From positions 55,736 through 119,735 of the forward strand of contig NZ_JALNUP010000011.1 of NCBI RefSeq assembly GCF_026540855.1: a DNA stretch of 64,000 nt, read 5' to 3'. Source of the stretch: Sphingomonas sp. GC_Shp_5 (lineage in GTDB: Bacteria; Pseudomonadota; Alphaproteobacteria; Sphingomonadales; Sphingomonadaceae). The notes under the pieces are model-generated. The model was not told the DNA's origin, searched no databases, and saw only the letters and a list, made by a program, of their open reading frames with translations. Of the stretch, positions 10,322-19,071 are shown piece after piece; positions within the stretch are counted from its first letter, which is position 1, and each line of letters opens with the position of its first letter. Both the position numbers and the translations under genes were made by a program.

Positions 10322-11061
10322 GCCGCCTGCTCCGCAGCAGTTTCCAGCCAGTCGAGCGTCGCAGTGACGCCCGGCAGGCGATAGGCGGCGGCGCTCGGTC
10401 GGGCGGCGCCGATCAGGATGCCGGCACCGCCCCGCGCCGCCGCAGCGATCATCGCGGGCTCGTCGGTATCGTCGTCGCCCAGGAAAATCGGAGTGCGGCT
10501 GGCCATCGTCGGAGCCTCCATCAGCGTCGCCAGCGCGGTACCCTTGTCGGCCCCCGCGGCACGGATTTCGATCATCATCTTGCCGGTCTGCAGGTGGAGA
10601 CCCGCATCATCGGCGAGGCGGCGGGCAAGGTCGTGGGCGGCGGCCTCGGCGTGCGGCGCACTGCGATAATGCAGCGCCGCACCGAGTGGCTTTTCCTCGA
10701 CCAGCACCCCTGGTTGTGCAGTTGCGAAGGCGTTCATGCTGGCGACTATACGGTCGAGGGCGGCAGGACGTTCCGCTTGATGATGGCGCCCGCCGGGCCA
10801 GCGCACCTCGAGGCCGTGGCTGCCCGAGACCGCCAGCCGCTCGGCGCCGATCAGCGCCTCGATCGATGCTACCGGTCGCCCGCTGATGATCGCCAGATGG
10901 CCGTCGAGCGCCTCGCCGAGCCGTGCGATCAGCGCGCGTAGCCGGGTGTCGACCACCACGGCATCCGGGCTGGCGGCGAGCTCGACGAGCGTCCCGTCGA
11001 AATCGAGGAACAGAGCGGCGTTGCGCAGCAGGTCGGGCGGTGGCGGGGGGAGGTCGATCAC
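10318..11061 (-). CDS. otsB: trehalose-6-phosphate phosphatase
   Basis: HAD-superfamily phosphatase, 247 residues, that dephosphorylates trehalose-6-phosphate. HAD motif I is LFLDFDGTL (nucleophile Asp20, acid/base Asp22), motif II IISGRP, Lys in the GADKGTAL region, and motif IV GDDDTDEPAM. First gene of the three-gene trehalose operon. It is divergent from the DUF4142 gene across a 165-bp region that carries an EcfG-type promoter pointing the other way; I see no such promoter facing otsB. Confidence 0.95.
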   Translation of the reverse strand: MIDLPPPPPDLLRNAALFLDFDGTLVELAASPDAVVVDTRLRALIARLGEALDGHLAIISGRPVASIEALIGAERLAVSGSHGLEVRWPGGRHHQAERPAALDRIVASMNAFATAQPGVLVEEKPLGAALHYRSAPHAEAAAHDLARRLADDAGLHLQTGKMMIEIRAAGADKGTALATLMEAPTMASRTPIFLGDDDTDEPAMIAAAARGGAGILIGAARPSAAAYRLPGVTATLDWLETAAEQAA

Positions 11062-11172
11062 GCGGGCGATGTCGGGGAAAGCACGAGGGGGGTCAAGCGG
11101 ATCAGGCGCCGGGCCGCCGGCAGCACCCGCCAGGAGGTTGGTTGATCTGCGTCAATCTGTCGCGATGCGGCA

Positions 11173-11197
11173 GGAACTTCGGCTCTGCCTGCCGGTT
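11173..11197 (+). promoter_or_regulatory. EcfG-type (general stress response) promoter
   Basis: GGAAC (11173-11177) is followed after exactly 16 nt by GGTT (11194-11197), near the alphaproteobacterial EcfG consensus GGAAC-N16/17-CGTT. It is 30 nt upstream of the DUF4142 start, the right distance for a short leader. Confidence 0.65.
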
Positions 11198-11226
11198 GCG
11201 CGAGGATTAAAACAGGAGAGAAGACC

Positions 11227-11769
11227 ATGCTGAAACTGACCGGGCTCACCCTTGCCCTGGCGCTGACCGCCGTCCCCGCCATCGCCCAGACACCACCGCC
11301 GCCGCCGCCCGCCGAAGCCAAGATGCAGGCGATGCCCTATGTCATGGCCGCGGGGATGAGCGATCTGTACGAGATCAACTCCAGCCAGATCGCGCTGCAG
11401 AAGTCGCAAAATGCCGGGGTGCGCAAGTTTGCGCAGATGATGATCGATCATCACCAGAAGACCACCGCGGCGACCATGAAGGCCGCGAAGGCGGCGGGGC
11501 TGACGCCGATGCCGCCGACGCTCGACGCCGGCGCGACCGCCTCGATCAACGAACTGCAAACCGCGTCGGCCGCCGATTTCGACCGGCTGTACATCGGCCA
11601 GCAGGGCCCTGCACACCAGGCCGCGCTCGATCTTCACCAGAGCTATGCCTCGGGTGGCGACAAGGCTCCGCTGCGCGCCAGCGCGCGTGCGGCGGTGCCG
11701 ATCGTCAAGCAGCATATCGCGATGCTGGCGAAGCTGAACAAGGGTGCCGGCATGGCAGGCGGCATGTGA
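11227..11769 (+). CDS. DUF4142 exported protein
   Basis: 180-residue exported protein: signal peptide MLKLTGLTLALALTAVPAIAQ with AxA-type cleavage, a proline run, then a helical ferritin-like DUF4142 domain with the family signature FAQMMIDHHQKTT and QGPAHQAALDLH. Function unknown; the His-rich helices suggest a metal- or stress-related periplasmic role. AGGAG lies 10 nt before the ATG and an EcfG-type promoter precedes it. A second DUF4142 protein is encoded at 14072-14557. Confidence 0.85.
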   Translation: MLKLTGLTLALALTAVPAIAQTPPPPPPAEAKMQAMPYVMAAGMSDLYEINSSQIALQKSQNAGVRKFAQMMIDHHQKTTAATMKAAKAAGLTPMPPTLDAGATASINELQTASAADFDRLYIGQQGPAHQAALDLHQSYASGGDKAPLRASARAAVPIVKQHIAMLAKLNKGAGMAGGM

Positions 11770-11809
11770 ACCGCTGCGGGTCCGGCCCGCGTGCCCGGGC
11801 CCGCCAACG

Positions 11810-11834
11810 GGAACGCGATCGCCGCGTGGCGGTT
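11810..11834 (+). promoter_or_regulatory. EcfG-type promoter of the disordered-protein pair
   Basis: GGAAC (11810-11814), 16-nt spacer, GGTT (11831-11834): the same elements and spacing as the promoter at 11173. The predicted leader is only about 13 nt before the GAGGAG ribosome-binding site. Confidence 0.65.
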
Positions 11835-11854
11835 GACGCGGTGAGGAGATGGCG

Positions 11855-12265
11855 ATGACCGATGACAAGCGTCCGGGCGGCGAGAACTTTGCTTGGGTTG
11901 ATCCCGAGCGGACCAAGCCCGCTAATGCCTTCGACAACGAAGTCGGCATCTCGGGTACCGGCTACAGCCAGGAGAGCGAGCGCGAAGAGGGCGAGAAGCT
12001 GCCCAGCGGCTCGGTCAACCAGCAGGCGACGGCGCGTTCGCGGCAAATCGCCGACAATGACGACCAGCCCGACGCCGGACGTCGCGCCTCGTTCGATCCC
12101 AAGACCGGCGAAGTCCGTGGCAGCGGCGCCGGCGCCGGCGGCGGCAACCCGGGCGAGGATTTCGATCGCGATGCCGCCGCAGGCGACGGCTATCCAATTA
12201 CCGGCGGCGAGGGCGGCGGGACATCCGCGCCGCACGATCTCGGCCCCCCGGGGATCAAGCACTGA
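11855..12265 (+). CDS. hydrophilic, probably disordered stress-type protein
   Basis: I do not recognise the family. 136 residues, very rich in Gly, Asp, Glu, Ser and Gln, with almost no hydrophobic core; it looks intrinsically disordered. Of two in-frame ATGs (11849, 11855) the second has GAGGAG 6 nt upstream and is chosen. The EcfG-type promoter directly upstream suggests a general-stress protein, perhaps a hydration or desiccation protectant; that role is inference. Confidence 0.7.
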   Translation: MTDDKRPGGENFAWVDPERTKPANAFDNEVGISGTGYSQESEREEGEKLPSGSVNQQATARSRQIADNDDQPDAGRRASFDPKTGEVRGSGAGAGGGNPGEDFDRDAAAGDGYPITGGEGGGTSAPHDLGPPGIKH

Positions 12266-12276
12266 AGGAGCCGATC

Positions 12277-12495
12277 ATGCCCGAGTCGACCGAGCGTCCC
12301 GATCCCGATCCGTCCGCTGAGCAGACTTCCGGCACGCGCTCCGCGGCTGTGCGCGGTGGTGGTAGCGGCGCCGCGGCGGGCGTGACCGGTGATGATGCCG
12401 ATCCTGCCGCGCCTGACGGTAGCTGGCCGGACGATACGCCGCCGAGCCGTAAGGGTGCCTGCCAAGGGCGGCGCTTCACGGCAGGTGTTGGATAA
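12277..12495 (+). CDS. small hydrophilic protein
   Basis: 72 residues, unrecognised. The composition resembles its neighbour (Asp, Ser, Gly, Pro rich, no hydrophobic segment). AAGGAG lies 6 nt before the ATG and only 11 nt separate it from the upstream gene, so the two form one operon under the EcfG-type promoter at 11810. Confidence 0.6.
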   Translation: MPESTERPDPDPSAEQTSGTRSAAVRGGGSGAAAGVTGDDADPAAPDGSWPDDTPPSRKGACQGRRFTAGVG

Positions 12496-12580
12496 CTGTT
12501 GCCGACAATCTTGAAGCTGCCGATTGTCTCGCCCGCCGGCTCTCGTCATGACGAGCCCATAACAGGCAGGGGCGAGGCAG

Positions 12581-13915
12581 ATGACGACCATCACACGACG
12601 CGGCATGCTCGCCGGAAGCGCAGCCGGCACTGCCGCCGCGCTGCTGCCGGCGGTGCCCGCCAGCGCCGCGCCCCTGGCGCCGACTCCGCCGATGGGCTGG
12701 AACAGCTGGAACAGCTTCGCGACCACGATCAACGAGGCGCAAGCCCGCGAGACGGCGCGGATCATGGCCGCCACGCTGCTGCCTGCTGGATATGACGTCT
12801 TCACCGTCGACATCCAATGGTACGAACCCGCGGCGTCGAGCTATACCTACAATGCCCATCCAACGCCGGCGATGGATGGCTATGGTCGGCTGATTCCCGC
12901 GCCCAACCGCTTTCCCTCGAGTGCCGGCGGCAAGGGCTTTGCCCCGCTTGCTGCCGCCGTCCATGGCATGGGACTGAAGTTCGGCATCCACCTGATGCGC
13001 GGCATCCCGCGGCTGGCGGTGGAGCGCAACCTGCCGGTGCTCGGCACCCGCTATCGCGCCGCCGACATCGCCGACACCGCCAGCATCTGCCCGTGGAACC
13101 CGGACATGTACGGCGTCGCTATGAGCCGCCCCGGCGCCCAGGCTTATTACGACAGCGTGTTCCGGCTCTATGCCGATTGGGGCGTCGATTTCGTCAAGAT
13201 GGACGACATGAGCCGCCCCTATGATGCCCATGCGCCCGAGATCGAGGCGGCGCACAAGGCGATCGGCGCGACTGGCCGGCCGATCATCCTCAGCCTCTCG
13301 CCCGGCGAGACACCGGTGATCCGCGGCGATCATGTCCGCCGCTTCGCGCAGATGTGGCGTATCAGCGACGATTTCTGGGACGAATGGCCGCTGCTCGAGG
13401 CGCAATTCACCCGGCTCGAGAATTGGATCGCGTGGCGCAGCGTCGGCGCCTGGCCCGATGCCGACATGCTGCCGCTCGGCCGCCTCGCGCTCGGCCAGCG
13501 CGACACCAAATTCACCCCCGACGAGCAGCGCACGCTGATGACCCTCTGGTCGATCGCGCGTTCGCCGCTGATCATGGGCGGCGACCTGCGCCACCTCGAC
13601 GCGCCGACACTGGCGCTGCTCACCAACCGCGAGGTGATCGCGGTCAACCAGCGCAGCGCGGACAATCGCCCGCATTTTGTCGCTGACGGCACGCGAATCT
13701 GGTCGGCGCGGCCAGAAGGGGCAGGGGGGCGCTATGTGGCACTGTTCAATACCACGTCGGCGGCGCTGACGGTCGGGTTGCCCCTGCGGGACCTCGGCCT
13801 TGAGGGGACGCAACAGGTGCGCGATCTGTGGTCGGGCAAGTCGCTGGGATCGGCTTCGGGGCGGTTCGAGCAGCGAATCCCGTCACACGGGGCAGGGCTT
13901 TACCGGCTGGGGTGA
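12581..13915 (+). CDS. GH27 alpha-galactosidase, Tat-exported
   Basis: 444-residue glycoside hydrolase family 27 enzyme cleaving terminal alpha-galactose. The N terminus MTTITRRGMLAGSAAG with a following Ala-rich segment is a twin-arginine signal. The mature part opens PPMGWNSWNSF, typical of GH27. The likely nucleophile is Asp208 in VDFVKMDD, with a C-terminal beta domain after about residue 370. No sugar transporter or regulator lies nearby. Confidence 0.88.
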   Translation: MTTITRRGMLAGSAAGTAAALLPAVPASAAPLAPTPPMGWNSWNSFATTINEAQARETARIMAATLLPAGYDVFTVDIQWYEPAASSYTYNAHPTPAMDGYGRLIPAPNRFPSSAGGKGFAPLAAAVHGMGLKFGIHLMRGIPRLAVERNLPVLGTRYRAADIADTASICPWNPDMYGVAMSRPGAQAYYDSVFRLYADWGVDFVKMDDMSRPYDAHAPEIEAAHKAIGATGRPIILSLSPGETPVIRGDHVRRFAQMWRISDDFWDEWPLLEAQFTRLENWIAWRSVGAWPDADMLPLGRLALGQRDTKFTPDEQRTLMTLWSIARSPLIMGGDLRHLDAPTLALLTNREVIAVNQRSADNRPHFVADGTRIWSARPEGAGGRYVALFNTTSAALTVGLPLRDLGLEGTQQVRDLWSGKSLGSASGRFEQRIPSHGAGLYRLG

Positions 13916-13993
13916 ATTTCCACGGGCCCAGTCCACGTCACCACGGACTTGTTTCGCAGAGACGAAGGTGTGGGCAGGTTCGTCGTACGCAGA

Positions 13994-14024
13994 CAAAAAG
14001 CCCACCGGATCACCGACGGGGCTT
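13994..14024 (-). terminator. intrinsic terminator after the second DUF4142 gene
   Basis: On the minus strand AGCCC and GGGCT pair around a 15-nt interior and are followed by TTTTTG. It lies about 50 nt beyond the stop at 14072. Confidence 0.65.
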
Positions 14025-14071
14025 CTCGCCGAAGGGACAAGGCAGACGGCGTCACGCCGGCGGCCTTACCT

Positions 14072-14557
14072 TCACATCGTCTTGAGCATCGCGATATGCT
14101 GCTCGACCACCGGGACGATTTGCGCTGCGGCGCTCTTCAGCGCCGGCGCGGTGCCTTCCATGGCATAGGCCTTCTGCACGTCGAGTGCCTGGCCATGAGC
14201 GGCCTTCTGCTGCGCGACATAGGCCGCATCACGCGCCATGCCCGATTCGCCGCGCAGTTCGGTGACCAGCTCCTGCTGGAGCGGGTTGAGCATGGGCGGC
14301 GCCGCGCGCACCTTCGAACGGGCGGCCGCAGCCTTGACCATCGCCGTGCTCTTGGTGTGATGATCAATCATCATCTGCGCGAAATCGCGCAGCTTAGGAT
14401 TCTGGGTGGTCTCCAGCACGACGCGGCTGGAGGTGATCTCGTAGAGATCGCTGGCGCCGGCGGTGGCGACATAGTCGGTCGGCGTCATCACCTGCGCGAG
14501 CGCCGGGGTGGCCAGCATCGCCGCAGCGAAGGCGGCCGTCGAGAGCAAGGTCTTCAT
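14072..14557 (-). CDS. DUF4142 exported protein, second copy
   Basis: 161 residues with signal peptide MKTLLSTAAFAAAMLATPALA and the DUF4142 signature FAQMMIDHHTKST. It is shorter and clearly diverged from the protein at 11227, so not a recent duplication. It follows the exported esterase gene by 24 nt on the same strand with GAAGGA upstream, so the two are probably cotranscribed. Function unknown. Confidence 0.85.
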   Translation of the reverse strand: MKTLLSTAAFAAAMLATPALAQVMTPTDYVATAGASDLYEITSSRVVLETTQNPKLRDFAQMMIDHHTKSTAMVKAAAARSKVRAAPPMLNPLQQELVTELRGESGMARDAAYVAQQKAAHGQALDVQKAYAMEGTAPALKSAAAQIVPVVEQHIAMLKTM

Positions 14558-14581
14558 GGGATCGTTCCTTCGTAGATCGGA

Positions 14582-15670
14582 TCAGTTGCGAATGCCGAAG
14601 GCGACCTTGAGCCGGCCGATCGCATACATGTTGGCGTCATAAGCGCCACGGACGACAGCACCCATGCCGAACATCTCGTGGGTCACGCCGGGGAAGGTGC
14701 GCTGCTCGACGTCGTCGCCGGCCGATTTCATCGCCGCCGCCAGCGTCTCGCCGTCCGAGCGCAGCGGATCGATCTGGGCGTTGACGATGGTGGTCGGCGG
14801 CAGCCCACGCAGATTGGCGCCAACCAGGTTGAGCCGCGGATCCTGCATGTCGGCCGGGCTGCTGGTGTAATAGTTGCCGAACCACTTGAGCATCGCCGTG
14901 TTGAGCGGCTTGGCATTGGCCGAGTCCATCCGCGACGGCAGGGTCATGCTGCTGTTGGCGATCGGATAGACAGACAGGATGTGCACCGGCGCGGCCAGGT
15001 TGTTGTCACGGGCATAGATCGCGGTGGCGACGGCGAGGTTGCCGCCGGCGCTCTCACCGGCCAGCGCCAGTTTGGCGGTGTCGCCACCCCAGGCTGCGGC
15101 ATTCTGCAGCACCCAGCGATACGCGGCGAAAGCGTCGTCATGCTGCGCAGGGAACTTGAACTCGGGGGCGTGGCGATATTCCACCGACACCACGATCGCG
15201 ACGAGCTGCTTGGCGAGCAGGCGCGGCGCCGCGTCATAGGTGTTGACGTCGGCGATCACCCAGCCGCCGCCATGATAATAGACGATTACCGGCATCGGCG
15301 CGCCGGTGGCGGCGGCGGGCTTGTAGATGCGCGCGAATTGCATCGGATCGCTGCCATAGGGCAGGTCTTGCGTCGTCACCGACTGGTCGGGCGCGGTGGA
15401 CTTGCCCTGCAGGCGGATCACCGCGCGGGCGGCGTCGGCGGCCGAGGGCTGGATCCGCGCCTTGACCGGCGTCAGCGTCTCGATCGGCTTGGCGCCGAGC
15501 TTCGGCAACTGGTCGAGCACTGCCTGCATATCCGGCGCAGCCGCTGGAGGCCGGGTCGCAATGGCCATGGGAGGCGGCGGCGGCGGGGCATTGACCGAGT
15601 TGTTCGATTGAGCAAGCGCGGCACCCGACGTGCCTAACAGCGCCAATGCAATAATGCTTGTCGTTTTCAT
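14582..15670 (-). CDS. exported alpha/beta-hydrolase (HSL-type esterase)
   Basis: 362 residues. Signal peptide [20 protein letters not shown], a proline-rich linker, then a hormone-sensitive-lipase-type carboxylesterase: oxyanion motif YYHGGGW (133-136 HGGG), nucleophile Ser207 in GESAGGN, acid Asp301 in DPLRSDGE and base His331 in GVTHEMFG. It probably hydrolyses short-chain esters in the periplasm. The start at 15670 follows from the signal peptide; the open frame to 15736 is unsupported. It is divergent from panB. Confidence 0.9.
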   Translation of the reverse strand: MKTTSIIALALLGTSGAALAQSNNSVNAPPPPPPMAIATRPPAAAPDMQAVLDQLPKLGAKPIETLTPVKARIQPSAADAARAVIRLQGKSTAPDQSVTTQDLPYGSDPMQFARIYKPAAATGAPMPVIVYYHGGGWVIADVNTYDAAPRLLAKQLVAIVVSVEYRHAPEFKFPAQHDDAFAAYRWVLQNAAAWGGDTAKLALAGESAGGNLAVATAIYARDNNLAAPVHILSVYPIANSSMTLPSRMDSANAKPLNTAMLKWFGNYYTSSPADMQDPRLNLVGANLRGLPPTTIVNAQIDPLRSDGETLAAAMKSAGDDVEQRTFPGVTHEMFGMGAVVRGAYDANMYAIGRLKVAFGIRN

Positions 15671-15831
15671 TGATCTTACCCTGTTCTTGTCTGCCGGCTC
15701 AACAATTGCCGTCGGGCGCCGTTCCCTCGCCGGCAAGATTGTTGTTGCTCGACGACATGTTGCACCAATACGACGAGCAGCGGCGATCTTTGGTGCTGGA
15801 TAGTGCGCCGCAGCGGCGATACAGCGGCGGC

Positions 15832-16719
15832 ATGTCCACGACCTACACGCTCGATACCGCGACCAGCCGTGCCACGCCCACCCCGGTGCCGCTGAAGCGG
15901 CTCACCGTGCCGGCGGTGCGGCGGCGCAAATCGAGCCGCGAGGGCAGCGGCGAGCCGCTGGTGATGCTCACGGCCTATACCGCACGCACCGCGCAGCTGC
16001 TCGATCCGCATTGCGACCTGCTGCTGGTCGGCGACAGCCTCGCGCAGGTGATCTACGGCCTGCCGTCGACGGTGCCGGTGACGCTCGAGATGATGGCCGC
16101 GCATGGCGCGGCGGTGGTCCGCGGCAGCTATCACGCCGTGGTGGTGATCGACATGCCGTTCGGCAGCTACGAGGCCTCGCCGCAACAGGCCTTTGCGAGC
16201 GCCGCCTATCTGCTCAAGGAAACCGGCGCCGCCGCGGTCAAGCTCGAGGGCGGGCAGGCGATGGCCGAGACGGTGCGCTTCCTTGCCGAGCGCGGGATAC
16301 CGGTGATGGGCCATGTCGGCCTCACCCCCCAGGCGGTCAACGTGCTCGGCGGCTATGGCGCGCGTGGGCGCACGGCGGTGGAGGCGGACAAGATCCTCGC
16401 CGACGCCCAGGCAGTCGCAGATGCCGGCGCCTTCGCGATCGTGATCGAAGGCGTCATGGAGCCGATCGCGATCCGCATCACCGATGCCGTTGATTGCCCC
16501 ACCATCGGTATCGGCGCCTCGGCGCGCTGCGACGGCCAGGTGCTGGTGGTGGACGACATGCTCGGCATGTTCGAGCGCACCGCCAAGTTCGTGAAGCGCT
16601 ATGACGATCTCGCCACGCGGATCGCGGCGGCGGCGCAACACTATGCTGCCGAGGTGCGATCGCGGGCATTCCCGGGGGACGAACAGGTCTATGCGGCACC
16701 GGAGTCGGGGCCTCAGTGA
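15832..16719 (+). CDS. panB: 3-methyl-2-oxobutanoate hydroxymethyltransferase
   Basis: First step of pantothenate synthesis: adds a hydroxymethyl group from methylene-tetrahydrofolate to ketoisovalerate. 295 residues with LLVGDSL and DMPFGSY (metal-binding Asp residues), KLEGG and GHVGLTPQ, all typical of PanB. The start ATG at 15832 gives a normal N terminus plus about 30 extra residues. Upstream 5' sequence to 15671 holds no clear promoter. panC is not in this window. Confidence 0.95.
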   Translation: MSTTYTLDTATSRATPTPVPLKRLTVPAVRRRKSSREGSGEPLVMLTAYTARTAQLLDPHCDLLLVGDSLAQVIYGLPSTVPVTLEMMAAHGAAVVRGSYHAVVVIDMPFGSYEASPQQAFASAAYLLKETGAAAVKLEGGQAMAETVRFLAERGIPVMGHVGLTPQAVNVLGGYGARGRTAVEADKILADAQAVADAGAFAIVIEGVMEPIAIRITDAVDCPTIGIGASARCDGQVLVVDDMLGMFERTAKFVKRYDDLATRIAAAAQHYAAEVRSRAFPGDEQVYAAPESGPQ

Positions 16720-16786
16720 CGCGCCTTCCGTTTCGCTCCCGGCGCGGCTAAGAGGGCCGGCATTTCCCCTTCCTCCGGAGCCACCC

Positions 16787-17503
16787 TTGGCGCTTACCCC
16801 GAACACCAATGAAGCTTTTCTGCGCGAGGTGGACGATGAGCTCCGCCGCGACCAGCTCACCACCTTCTGGGAACGCTGGGGGGTGTGGCTGATCGTCGGC
16901 ATTGTCGCCGCGCTCGCGCTGTTCGGCGGCTACCTGTATTGGCAGCATCACCAGAACCAGGCCGCGGGCGCCGATGGCGAGAAGCTGCAGGCAGTCTATG
17001 ATTCGCTCGGCGCCAATCAGCCGGCGCAGGCGGCCAAGCCGCTCGCTGAGCTCGCCGGCTCGGGGCGCCCCGGCTATCGCGCCGCGGCCGAGTTCACCCA
17101 GGCCGACATCCTGCTTCAGAAGAACGACTTCAAGGGTGCCGCCGCCAAGTTCGCCGCCGTCGCCGCGGACACTTCGCTCGCCGATCCGTTCCGCAACCTC
17201 GCGCTGATCCGCCAGACCGCGGCCGAGTTCGACACGCTCAGGCCCCAGGTTGTGATCGAGCGGCTGCGGCCGCTCGCCGTCACCGGCAATCCCTGGTTCG
17301 GCAGCGCCGGCGAGATGGTGGCGATCGCCTATCTTCGTAGCGGCCGCCGCGATCTTGCGGCGACGATGTTCAGCCAAGTCGCCCGCGACAACGACGTTCC
17401 CGATTCGATTCGTCAACGCGCGGTTCAGATGGCCGGGACGATGGCGGCCGACGTGCCCGCCACCACACCCAGCGCCCCCCACGAGAAAGCATCCGCGAAA
17501 TGA
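16787..17503 (+). CDS. YfgM-like membrane-anchored tetratricopeptide protein
   Basis: 238 residues: short cytoplasmic N terminus, one transmembrane helix at about 33-52, then a helical periplasmic repeat region as in YfgM, an ancillary SecYEG/periplasmic chaperone partner. A TTG start at 16787 is preferred because GGAG lies 7 nt upstream and the family opens with a short basic/acidic helix. The stop overlaps the BamB-like start (ATGA). The order yfgM-bamB-der is conserved in proteobacteria. Confidence 0.85.
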   Translation: MALTPNTNEAFLREVDDELRRDQLTTFWERWGVWLIVGIVAALALFGGYLYWQHHQNQAAGADGEKLQAVYDSLGANQPAQAAKPLAELAGSGRPGYRAAAEFTQADILLQKNDFKGAAAKFAAVAADTSLADPFRNLALIRQTAAEFDTLRPQVVIERLRPLAVTGNPWFGSAGEMVAIAYLRSGRRDLAATMFSQVARDNDVPDSIRQRAVQMAGTMAADVPATTPSAPHEKASAK

Positions 17504-18828
17504 CGACCAGATATCGGGCCTCGGTGGCCGTGGCCGCGTTGATGGCGCTGAGCGCCTGCGGCATCTTCAAGGGCGGCGGCCCCAAGAAGACCCCGACGGT
17601 GGGCGAGCGTGTGCCGATCCTCGCCTCCGAGAATGCGGTGGAAGCGGACAAGACGATCGCCGACATCCAGGTGACGCTGCCGGCACCCGAGCCCAATGAC
17701 TCATGGGCCCAGCCCGGCGGCAACCCTGCCAAGTCGATGGGCCAGCTGGCGATTGCTGCGACACCCGCACGCGCCTGGCAGTCGACCATTGCGGGTGGTT
17801 CGGATCGCCAGCGGCTTGGCGGCTCGCCGGTGATCGCCGACAACAAGTTGTTCGTCACCGATGTCGACGCCACCGTCCACGCCTTTGCCGCGGACACCGG
17901 CGCGGCGCTGTGGTCGACCTCGCTTACCGACGTCAAGAAGACCCGCGAAGCGCGGTTCGGCGGCGGCGTCAGCTATGAGGGCGGCAAGGTCTATGCCACC
18001 GATGGCCTTGGCGACGTGGTCGCGCTCGATGCCGCGACCGGCAAGGAGCAATGGCGGGTCAAGCCCGGTGGCCCGCTGCGCGGCTCGCCGACCATCGCCA
18101 ACGGCTCGCTCTACGTCCTCACCCAGGACAACCAGCTGTTCGCGCTCGATCAGGCCGACGGCAAGGTCCAGTGGGTCCAGGCAGGCACGCTCGAATCGCA
18201 GGGCGTGTTTGGCGTCGCCGCCCCGGCAGTAAGCCAGGGCACGGTGGTCGCCGGCTTCTCGAGCGGCGAGCTCAACGCCTATCGTTATGAGAATGGCCGC
18301 GTGCTGTGGGGCGACGCGCTGTCGCGCACCTCGGTCACCACCTCGGTGTCGAGCCTGTCGGATATCGACGCCGCGCCGGTGATCGACAACGGCCGGGTGT
18401 TTGCGGTTGGCCAGGGCGGCCGCATGGTCAGCCTCGATCTCGCCACCGGCCAGCGGCTGTGGGAGCAGAATTTCGCCGGCATCTCGACCCCGTGGATCGC
18501 GGGCGAATGGCTGTTCGTGGTCACCGACGACGCCCGCCTGGTCTGCCTTGCCCGCTCCAACGGCAAGGCGCGCTGGATCGCCCAGCTGCAGCGCTTCAAG
18601 AACGACAAGAAGAGCAAGGGGCCGCAGGTCACCTGGTTTGGCCCGATCCTCGCCGGCAACCGCCTGGTGCTGACCAACTCGCTCGGGCAGCTCGTGTTCG
18701 CCTCGCCGAGCGACGGCAGCATCGTGAGCAAGGTGGAGACCAAGGACTCCTTCACCCTGCCGCCGGTGGTGGCGAACTCGACGATCTACACGCTCAACTA
18801 CAAGGGGCGGGTGACGGCCTATCGGTGA
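17500..18828 (+). CDS. bamB: outer-membrane assembly lipoprotein BamB-like (PQQ-type beta-propeller)
   Basis: 442 residues. A lipoprotein signal with lipobox LMALSAC (Cys20) is followed by repeated beta-propeller blades of the PQQ type (recurring AxDxxTGxxxW). BamB helps BamA insert beta-barrel proteins into the outer membrane. The ATGA overlap with the upstream gene implies coupled translation. It is followed by der, as in many genomes. Confidence 0.88.
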   Translation: MTTRYRASVAVAALMALSACGIFKGGGPKKTPTVGERVPILASENAVEADKTIADIQVTLPAPEPNDSWAQPGGNPAKSMGQLAIAATPARAWQSTIAGGSDRQRLGGSPVIADNKLFVTDVDATVHAFAADTGAALWSTSLTDVKKTREARFGGGVSYEGGKVYATDGLGDVVALDAATGKEQWRVKPGGPLRGSPTIANGSLYVLTQDNQLFALDQADGKVQWVQAGTLESQGVFGVAAPAVSQGTVVAGFSSGELNAYRYENGRVLWGDALSRTSVTTSVSSLSDIDAAPVIDNGRVFAVGQGGRMVSLDLATGQRLWEQNFAGISTPWIAGEWLFVVTDDARLVCLARSNGKARWIAQLQRFKNDKKSKGPQVTWFGPILAGNRLVLTNSLGQLVFASPSDGSIVSKVETKDSFTLPPVVANSTIYTLNYKGRVTAYR

Positions 18829-18863
18829 GGCTGACCCGCGGACGCGAATGCCCGCCCGATCCC

Positions 18864-18970
18864 GTCACCCCAGCGGAAGCTGGGGTCTCGCGGTGGCGCG
18901 GGTCAGCGCCTGCGCTTGGCGGATCGGCAACTTTTCCACGAGGAGACGCCAGCTTTCGCTGGGGTGACGG
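18864..18970. repeat. intergenic inverted repeat, family A copy 2
   Basis: GTCACCCCAGCGGAAGCTGG at the left and CCAGCTTTCGCTGGGGTGAC at the right, in inverted orientation about 60 nt apart, in the 243-bp gap between the bamB-like gene and der. No gene is seen in the gap. Confidence 0.85.
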
Positions 18971-19071
18971 TTGAGGGCGGGGCGTCTTTCTCCTCCTGAG
19001 AGCGCCGGGCCCAATCGCCCCTGACCACAATAAGGTGACTGGCCCGGCCTAACCGGCTAGGGGCGGCCGCT

